From the NCBI GenBank assembly GCA_935421135.1, contig OW285187.1, forward strand, positions 17,291,429 through 17,355,428: a stretch of DNA of 64,000 nucleotides. The letters run 5' to 3'. Made by a program: the position numbers and the translations under genes. The DNA is from Bugulina stolonifera (Eukaryota > Bryozoa > Gymnolaemata > Cheilostomatida > Bugulidae). This document shows, piece by piece, positions 56,674 through 64,000 of this stretch (within the stretch, counting starts at the first letter, position 1; each line of letters starts with the position of its first letter). Below the pieces are notes generated by a model. The model searched no databases. It was not told the DNA's origin and saw nothing but the letters and a program-made list of their open reading frames with translations.

Positions 56674-57502
56674 GTATTACTCATCTGTATTACACATAAC
56701 ATTACTAGTAGACTACATGTATATGTACATATGAGTACGTAATGTACAATGGTACTCTCAGATTTACCATCTAGACACCAGTAAAACAGGAAACAAATAT
56801 CAATAGTATATACTAATCGTTCATTATACTAACCCATTAGTCACATCTCATAATAATATAATGAGTATTTTCACAATACTATATTCCCTATATGACTAGC
56901 CAGACACAAGAGAGAAGGTAACTCCAATGTCAAGTACCTGTAGCCTACCAAATAGGTGCTATATAGAGGTACTTGACAGTTAGACCTGCAGGCGCTTGCA
57001 TGTATATTTATGATTATCTTTAATAAAATACATGTGGAAGGCAGGAGCTGCTTGCAATAGCATCTGAGCTATGAATCACACAAAATTCTAAGAAACACGA
57101 ATTTTATGAAATTCATTGACATTCAATCTAGAAAAAAGTCAAAAATATTGCTAGTGAAAATTTGACTTCAAAATAATTATGGTTCTTAAAATATGACTGA
57201 AGCTAGCACCTCATAATCATTATGCTAAGTTAGTTATTAGAATATAATTATATAGTATTAGCAGATACATTATAGATTATGATATAGAATGAGATAGTAG
57301 CCTTTTTGTCAATACTAAACAGTATGATGTGACTCAAACAGCAAAAACAACAACAAGAATGAACGAAATATTTGGGCTATTATTATGCTGGTGAAATTTG
57401 ACTACAACAGTTATACATAGTACAGTTACCGCTATCAGGGTTACACAAGAATAATCTGGCCCGATCCACAGCTATATTGTTGACTCTGCTTGGGGTCAAA
57501 AC

Positions 57503-57641
57503 AATGGGCATTCATAAGCTATTGATCTTAATTTGAAGTTATTCTCTCTCAATTTCTTTCCTCTCGCATTAAAAAGTGCAAGGAAGAGAAATTGAGAGAA
57601 GACCATATCTAATTGGGATATGTAGCCTGTGAGTGCCCATG
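57503..57641. repeat. foldback (MITE-like) element in duplication copy B
   Basis: Counterpart of 33192-33330, starting near CAATGGGCATTC and ending GAGTGCCCATGG. Left and right arms pair imperfectly around a short AT-rich centre. Confidence 0.58.
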
Positions 57642-57715
57642 GTCTAAACCCTATCTAATCCACAATCTACATAGGCATGCATGAGGTTCTTGGTTGCATA
57701 AGTATACGAATAGTA

Positions 57716-58281
57716 CAGTGCTGTGAAAAAGTTTAAGGATGGTTTGCAAAAATGTAGTTTTCCTGTTTAATAAGCATTGCTCACCGGTTATAAACATTTT
57801 AATGGAAGTTCTGTATACCAAAATGATCCTTAACATGTGCTCTGTCATTTTAAAGCCATAAATTCTACTTATTGTGAGTTTTTGCGCCACTTTTAGGAGA
57901 AATAGCAAGAGTAGAGAGGGGAGCGCAACTCCAGTCTTTCTTATGTGGCCAAATTTTTACGTTGTTGATAGCAACAAATGACTCAATGATGAATTTCCAC
58001 ATTGTGCATGACATGAAGTAAGACTTCCCTCCAAAATTTTAAGGTTGGCATTATATTGAGAATTTTTCACTGCTGTCTCCCCTGTATACATGGTACCTCA
58101 TAAGTTCACCTAAAATTTTAGAGAGACCATAAAACAAATATTATTATGAATGGCTGAGATGAGGACATCATAAGGGTCATTTTGATATGTAGTATGCCTA
58201 TAGAACTGTGTGTGCTGTGTCACAAAACTGGCATTTGCTTTTTTGCGTTGTGGAACGCCCTTAAACTTTTTCACATCACTG
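57716..58281. mobile_element. TA-target (Tc1/mariner-like) MITE, 566 bp
   Basis: Begins CAGTGCTGTGAAAAAGTTT and ends with a close inverted copy, AAACTTTTTCACATCACTG. TA lies on both sides (57714-57715, 58282-58283), and duplication copy A has the empty site GAATAGTACATG. CAGTG ends and TA duplication are typical of Tc1/mariner elements. The interior shows no transposase motif. Confidence 0.9.
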
Positions 58282-58464
58282 TACATGTACATGCATGTGG
58301 GATCATTGAGTGATATATACATGTACAATGTACATCTAGTTGAACAGATTATTATATTGAGTACATAGATGTAAATTATTAAATATCACAAGATTTGAAC
58401 AGTGTGATGATAGTCACCACGTTACAGTGAGCCAGTTGACAGGAAGTTCGCCATGCTTGATAGT

Positions 58465-58523
58465 CTAAAGAGTAAAGGCTGCTGCGCTGCCTGAAGACTG
58501 TGAGGACTCTTTGTTCGCTAAAG
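58465..58523 (-). pseudogene. duplicated terminal exon of the acyl-CoA synthetase gene
   Basis: Counterpart of the exon at 33592-33647, carried by duplication copy B. It keeps an acceptor AG (changed from TTTACAG to ATTATAG), stays open (residues LANKESSQSSGS, then AAAFTL where the original has TPFTL) and ends at the homologous TAG. It is one codon longer. No other exon of that gene is near, so it is an orphan unless a neighbouring transcript uses it. Confidence 0.75.
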
Positions 58524-58799
58524 CTATAATGTAGACACAGAGTGATTAATTTTGTTACTATTTACTGTGTTCTACGATTTAAATCAAAATGACCAAAATT
58601 ATAGTATTCTCATTCATATTAATATTCAAAAGTAACACCGACATAATGTAATACTCAGTTTCAGTTATCATATTGTCTCCTCTTAATTCGTAAGATTGAA
58701 AAATGCACAATAATAACGAAATTACTGTAAAACTAATAATAATATATTTCTTTTTTACCATGCTTCCTTGACCGTCCGTGCTAGTAGTGAGGTTTGGAT

Positions 58800-59309
58800 T
58801 TAGTTGTTCCAATTCAAACTGCGCCATAACAGCGAGAATGCAACGAGTATCATAGAACCTCCAAAAAGAACAACTCTTACGCGTTCTCCTATGGTATTGT
58901 TTTCCCACGTAGCATAAGCTGGTTTCATCCACTGTTTGATAACGTCTGAGATGAGCACCACCGTCTGCTGGTTGTTGTCCTTGGCGTATTTCCTGGCAAT
59001 CTTCCCCACTGTAATGAATATACAGACTAGTGTCCCCGCGGATAGTTGTCTGGAGTCAAACTTGTTTAAAAATCCTTTTAATGTTGAAAATCCATCATCT
59101 TCCTGCACATACATTGAATTCACAAGAGATTCTAGCCCCGTATTATGCTCTCGGGGTAATCCTTTTCGTTCTAGTTCTGACATAAGTAGGACAACCTGGT
59201 TCACTTCGAAATCATTTTGATATTCTGAGTTAACACGAGATACTGTGTACAAAATATAATTCTCCAAATTATCCATAATACGACGTTCAGCTAAGGTATG
59301 GTGTAGCAT
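58800..59309 (-). CDS. Bcl-2-like tail-anchored protein (tentative), single exon
   Basis: 169 residues from ATG at 59309; a second in-frame ATG (MDNLEN) follows after 11 codons. The fold-level reading is helical: an N-terminal amphipathic helix (YILYTVSRVNSEYQ), a central hydrophobic segment SAGTLVCIFITVGKIARKYA placed like the BH1/alpha-5 helix, then VVLISDVIKQWM with WENN placed like BH2. A C-terminal membrane span (VVLFGGSMILVAFSLLW) ends in a short RSLNWNN tail. Bcl-2 family members control mitochondrial apoptosis. The canonical NWGR is absent, so the family call rests on layout. A good donor, CGC|GTAAGA, sits just before the membrane span, so a spliced form without the anchor is possible. 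Confidence 0.5.
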   Translation of the reverse strand: MLHHTLAERRIMDNLENYILYTVSRVNSEYQNDFEVNQVVLLMSELERKGLPREHNTGLESLVNSMYVQEDDGFSTLKGFLNKFDSRQLSAGTLVCIFITVGKIARKYAKDNNQQTVVLISDVIKQWMKPAYATWENNTIGERVRVVLFGGSMILVAFSLLWRSLNWNN

Positions 59310-60319
59310 TGTAAAGAAATATTCGAACCTGCTTGATCAAAATGGGCGTACAAAGCACTCCCCCAGTATACTGATGCATGATAAAAATTGTGATGTCTTT
59401 TATACCAAATGAAGCATAATTTACGTAGGCTACGCAATGATAAATATACTACACACATTTCTATTAAAACAATATTAATTTTAGTTTTAAAGCGAACACA
59501 GTGTGTTGCTTGTACACAAAGTTGAACAGGATCTAGTGTTTAACAGGTCTGATTACTCAAAAGAAGAACTTCTTGCATGCAAAAAATCCTATACATTGAT
59601 GTTATAAGAATAAGCAAATAGAGTATTTTGCTAAGACTTCCCATACGATAGGAAAATGTTCATGCTTGTGCTGAACTTTTGTCTCTTGTTTGGCGCTTTC
59701 ATCGATTGCCCTGTGCCTTCCTTTTCTCCACCATGTTACAACATAACATAGGGTCTGGGCACAACTAACTCTAGTGGAGGACCAACTGTATAAGTGAGCA
59801 GGTTAGAGATTGTAGTGTTTATAAGAAAAAAGGCTATTGAAGGTGCTCCACACAGCTTTTATAGTTCTCAGGCTTGTGGCCACCCATCTAATTTTGAACA
59901 TTGCACCAATCTCAGTTCAAACTAGAAGCCACATCTTGCAGTTCTCTTTGGTTTCGTGCTGACATTGAGAAGTTACATTGTGGGAAGGACCGAGAGTAGT
60001 CTATCGGCCCTCCACTTTACATCCACTAAGTGATAGATGACATTGACTAGCACGAGCTACTTGCTGCTTATTATTATGACCAGTAGATCCCAGTGTTCAT
60101 CCTTGTGTTTACGACGTCATGGGTATGACCCTGTGCTAGTTGCCATGACTTTTGCTTCCATGGAGAACATAGGCTAATAAATCCATAATCAAAAGCCTGA
60201 GGAACAACTAACTACTGATGCAAAATGCTGTCATTTATATGGGAAGCTCACTTTCGGTGGGGGAGCAACCAGGGGTCTTGGAGGGGACGACATTATACAA
60301 AATTATACATAATTGTGGA
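59310..60319. other. intergenic spacer upstream of the Bcl-2-like gene
   Basis: No gene, repeat family or promoter element recognised. Moderately AT-rich unique-looking sequence. Confidence 0.5.
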
Positions 60320-60640
60320 TGCTCAAATAAATGCTAATAAATGCGATGTTGCTTTATTAGAGCTCAATCAACAACTGACTAGCACAAAAAACTGTGCTGG
60401 CTTTTATACTATTTGAATTTTCGGTAAAAAGCCCGATAAGGTATCGAGTGGGACGATAAGGCATTGACTCCGAAAATTGCATAACAGTTTGGCTGAAAAG
60501 TGCCCGAGGTTCGACCTTAAGAGGGCCGGCTATGCACAAAAGTGCTTACAACCATGTGAAAAAAATTATGTATTAAAATTCCTAAGATCCAAGACATCGG
60601 CCATTACTTATAATAGGCAAAAAGACTTAAATGAAATAAT
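60320..60640 (-). mobile_element. diverged LTR family B fragment
   Basis: GATGTTGCTTTATTAGAGC and the following CAATCAACAACTGA match the R region of the minus-strand family B LTR at 62897, and CATCGGCCATTACTTATAAT with AAAGACTTA matches its upstream part. Read on the minus strand it holds AATAAAGC. Both outer ends of the LTR are missing. Confidence 0.65.
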
Positions 60641-60648
60641 TTAATCTG

Positions 60649-60882
60649 TTATATACGTAATCCAGACATTAATGCACGTTTAGAGTCATTTAAGATAGAG
60701 AGGATCCGTTTGGGTGACAAGGCCCTCCTGATGACCTCTGAGTAGGTGAGCCTGGGTGTCGGGTGAGTCGGCCTGTCCATCACAATAATAATGTGAATTT
60801 CCTCTTCCTCCTCCTCTGAAATGTGAATCTCCTCCTCTTCTGTAGTGTGAATTGGCTCTTCTAAAGTGGCTTCTCTTCTCCT
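60649..60882 (-). other. acidic exon-like open frame of unknown function
   Basis: Follows a CTATAG acceptor-like site at 60883 and stays open for 77 codons to TAA. It reads a Glu-rich stretch with repeated IHT/IHI units (TEEEEIHISEEEEEEIHII), then TPRLTYSEVIRRALSPKR. The codon series looks more protein-like than the overlapping frames, but no upstream exon or homologue is recognised. Could be a decayed repeat-element gene. Confidence 0.2.
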
Positions 60883-60979
60883 CTATAGTAAAGTCCCCTC
60901 TCTCCTGAAAAAGCTCTCCTGCACAAAGTATACCAAGGACTTCCAAGACCACTACCCCACCAGTGGTACCATCTCAAGT

Positions 60980-62472
60980 CAATGTATAATCTGTACAAGA
61001 AAGGATTTAACAGTACAACTAGACTCACTGATCATAAGAATAGAAGTGAAGCTTATCAGTGTTGTATAATGACATCTGGCCGCCCCCTGCTTAATGATGT
61101 CTATAGGGCTACAGGAGATTAAAGTTCTAAGGGTCAGGTGAAGAAAGCTTGCAAGGCTTGTATAGCACTGAATGGGATATAAGTAGAAGAGCAGCTTATT
61201 GGAGCCACTTCTTACTTCTAGGTCTACCTGGTAAGTAATATAACAATTAGTCTTCGCGCTCCATGTCGCGTACAATAATCCTATTCAGTGTTTGAAGTGT
61301 GGTTATACGGAATTATACGGCGTGTAACCACTGTAATTTTCATGAGTGCACAGCCAGCAGGCATGTACCCTTGTGAGAGGACTAGTGGTGGAAATATTAA
61401 GGTTTCTTTCAAAAGCAGTCAAGTTAATAGGCATTAATTCGCAGCCCATTAGTACGTTGACTAGTCTGCTAGTCGTTTTAGTTATGGTATAGCACCCTTA
61501 CAACTGACTGCAAGTAGGGGTTGAGAAGTTGCTAACCTAATCAATTTATTATTTTAGTCAAGTGAGTGTCTAAAGTATTTTCCATTTTGATATTAATAGG
61601 TTTTACAAAATAACACATGAGAAATAAGTAACAATATGTGTGGCAAACATTTTTGTAATATTAGAAAACCCCAGGTACTACTGTTTATCAAGAAATATAT
61701 AACATTTTAGATAGTGACAGGAAAACAAGGGAAAAAATCTAAATTTTTTAAACATTTTTTGCATGCACTGTGTACCCACCTCATTTGCTCCACTTCGAAC
61801 CCTGATCCTATTGGTTAACCTCAACCTCAGAACCCAATAGGTGACTGCGTTATACACCATTGATCTCTACAAACTAATATCACAGCGAGGCACCCTATTA
61901 CCATCTCAGAGAGGGTCACCTTCCCCCCCAGAGGGGGTTACTCCGCCAAAGACGGTTACCCCCCAGAGTTGGGTACCCGGTGAGTAGCTACATATTTAGT
62001 ATTTGTAGTTGCTAGAAGATCGCATGGTAAAAAATGATCCTACACTATTCACAATAAGAAAGATTTGGATAACAGTTGATGGAATGACCAGGTCATTGCT
62101 TGGGCTCATGACCGTGGTTCAGACATGGGCACTCGAGTTACTTTACTTGGTGATTTTTCAAGATAACTCGAGTAAGAGCTTTTCATTACTTTTAATTGAC
62201 TTGCGCTTTTGCATTTTTGAAAATTGGGTATTGACTTTCAATATTGGCTTGGTTCTACAAATACTTTTACATTTAATTTTTAATAAGAATTTGATTGGCT
62301 TGGTGCATTGTTTGAAGTGTGGTTATACTGGAGTATACGGTGTGTACCAACCTCAATTTTAGTGGTTATATGGCCTGCAGAGGTGGTGCCGTTATGCATT
62401 CACATACATACATTGCAAGCAGCAACCTGCTGCCCCCATATTACATCAAAGCATAAGATTTTTTTGTAGTAT
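60980..62472. other. repeat-derived intergenic DNA
   Basis: Contains two diverged ~52-bp direct copies sharing TGTTTGAAGTGTGGTTATAC (61289-61340 and 62309-62360), and a short GGGGGTTACTCC/GGTTACCCCCC region near 61925-61975. The 117-codon frame at 62009 (+) runs into one of the repeat copies and shows no domain. Confidence 0.4.
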
Positions 62473-63471
62473 TGTAATGTTTTGAGTGTAGTTTACATAC
62501 AAGTGGCAATATGACACGAGTATGGGAAGAGCTTGGAGGTTGGTAGAGGACGACCGAGTGACCTTCCACACATTACATAAAGAGTGAACAGTTATTTTAG
62601 TGCTCTTGTAATTATGTATCTGGACGCAGGCCGATGCTGAGACTCAATTAAGAGTCCAGGGTCAAGTTAGGTCTGTAGACTTTATACTCCAAAGGAGTGT
62701 AGAAGAAAGATCTGATATTCTAGGAACTCAAGCCCGATGCTAGATTCATATAGAATCTAGAATCGACCTAAGCCATAGAAGTGGTGTAGAGATATGCTTA
62801 AACGAGGATGGGGATGAACTCGAGCCGTATGGATCTTTGGATCCGCCGGTGGAGTTACCCGCCTACAAGAGTAAGCCTCTAGGTTTGAGTTAGGAGATGT
62901 TGCTTTATTAGAGCGCAATCAACAACTGATTTCATACAGAAAATGTGCTATCTTGTATACTAAATATGCTTTCGGTAAAAGGTACGATATGGTATCGGGC
63001 ATGGCCGATAAGGTATCGGGTTCGGAATTGATGCAACAACATGGATGGTTCCGCCCGACGTCGGCCACAAAAAGGGCTGGCCTTTGCACAAAAAGTGCTT
63101 ACAATAGCCCGAAATGGAAAGTATATAAATATGGGCCTATTCCAAGATATCGGCCTTGAAAAGTGTATGGTAAAAGACTTAGTCTTGTACAATCAGATAG
63201 GAGAAGATAATAGCTTATATAATGTGGGAAAAACCAAATGTAATTGCAATAATCTGATTGGTGGATATCAATAATAGAGCACACGATAAGTAATTGATTA
63301 TAATAAGAGTATGATCATGCATGTATAATAAATGTACAAGGTAAGACAATAATGCATGAATGGGTAAATATGGATAAGTGTAATGCATATGTGAATGAAT
63401 AATCATGTAAACAATGTCAATGCATATAGGGACAAGAACACAGTCTATGTCTTGGCAGGCTGTTTCACCAC
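62473..63471 (-). mobile_element. solo LTR, family B, minus-strand copy
   Basis: Inverted homologue of 53381-54338. Read on the minus strand it begins GTGGTGAAACAGCC and ends ACATTACA. Flanks are AGTAT and GGTAT, a 5-bp duplication with one mismatch. It carries ATAAGC- and AATAAAGC-type signals in the same relative places as the plus copy. The two copies differ at many positions, so neither is recent. Confidence 0.85.
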
Positions 63472-63476
63472 GGTAT

Positions 63477-64000
63477 TTTAGTCCTAAAAATACTATGCCC
63501 CATAACTCTTGCAATAGTAAAAATATAATTTTTAAACTAGCATGGTTTGACTAGCATGCCTTTCATGTTCACTGTGACGAAAGGAATTTTATTTTTGAGA
63601 ACTCCAGTTACCTCTTAGTAGAGCAGATGATGCAAGATTTGAGAGTTAATGCTATACACTTCACAATCCTTATGACAGGTTCTAAACAATAGTTATACAT
63701 CATGATAATAGTGCATTTTTCAAAAACCATGTATTTATCTACATATATATTTAATGTAGTGTTCTCTGTAGAAATTGTAAGAGAAACACTTAAAACAATG
63801 TTGAACTGTCTACACTATAACTTTAATAACTGATTATGTCTACACATGCTACTGCGGGTAAAATTTTTGAATTAGCATAATATTATGTAATAGTACTACA
63901 GCTGAGCCTTCTAAACATTGCTACAAAACACAAACATCAGTGTTGGCTGTTCATAAAAATAGTTTATAATCTTTTACTACAACAATACGGATAAAAATAT
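63477..64000. other. AT-rich sequence at the window end
   Basis: No gene or repeat family recognised. Ends inside ordinary AT-rich DNA. Confidence 0.5.

Larger units (their letters stand above)
55881..58704. repeat. segmental duplication, copy B
   Basis: Diverged second copy of 32321-34134, in the same orientation, interrupted by a solo LTR (55931-56673) and a TA-target MITE (57716-58281). It lacks the TTAA MITE of copy A. Differences are scattered substitutions and small indels, so the duplication is not recent compared with the intact LTR element. Confidence 0.9.

Noticed and set aside
58579..58932. 117-codon frame overlapping the end of the Bcl-2-like gene
   Set aside because: It overlaps the longer, better supported frame, and its right half runs into AT-rich sequence of the duplication edge.
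62009..62362. 117-codon plus-strand frame
   Set aside because: Hydrophobic AT-driven composition, ends inside a dispersed repeat and has no domain.

Overview
This is eukaryotic, animal-type DNA. It is AT-rich, protein genes are split by GT-AG introns of about 0.1 to 4.4 kb, and intergenic DNA is full of minisatellites, MITE-like elements, SINE-like pieces and LTR retrotransposons. A 14-3-3 gene, two metazoan two-finger GATA factors and a Bcl-2-like reading frame point to an invertebrate metazoan. The many ACATGTACATGT-type palindromic words and the gene complement would fit an early-branching animal such as a sponge, but no feature here settles the phylum.

Layout. (1) 288-4587 (+): a complete 14-3-3 gene in five exons, with minisatellites in its introns. 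(2) 5558-13646 (-): a GATA factor in seven coding exons. (3) 17074-25618 (-): a second GATA factor in eight coding exons. It lies head-to-tail upstream of the first and shares the exon lengths and phases of the finger region, so the pair is a tandem paralogue cluster. Clusters of GATA-type sites lie upstream of both genes. (4) 33592-42556 (-): a 15-exon AMP-dependent acyl-CoA synthetase-like gene whose introns hold a solo LTR and SINE-like elements. A perfect 49-bp palindrome sits just upstream of its start codon. (5) 44.9-55.8 kb: a retrotransposon-rich block. It holds a decayed gag, a young intact LTR element (45902-50298, identical LTRs, 5-bp target duplication), a 5'-truncated non-LTR element, solo LTRs and a GC-rich MITE. 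(6) 55881-58704: a diverged second copy of 32321-34134, the segment that carries the last exon of the acyl-CoA synthetase gene. Each copy holds insertions that the other lacks, so each serves as the empty site for the other. (7) 58800-59309 (-): a single-exon, tail-anchored, Bcl-2-like reading frame. (8) 60-64 kb: LTR remnants, one solo LTR and low-complexity DNA.

Exon boundaries were derived by hand from open frames, GT/AG sites and phase arithmetic. All four spliced models stay in frame from start to stop: 252, 513, 453 and 606 residues. The first exons of both GATA genes are the least certain parts. No prokaryotic features, CRISPR arrays, rRNA or functional tRNA genes were seen.
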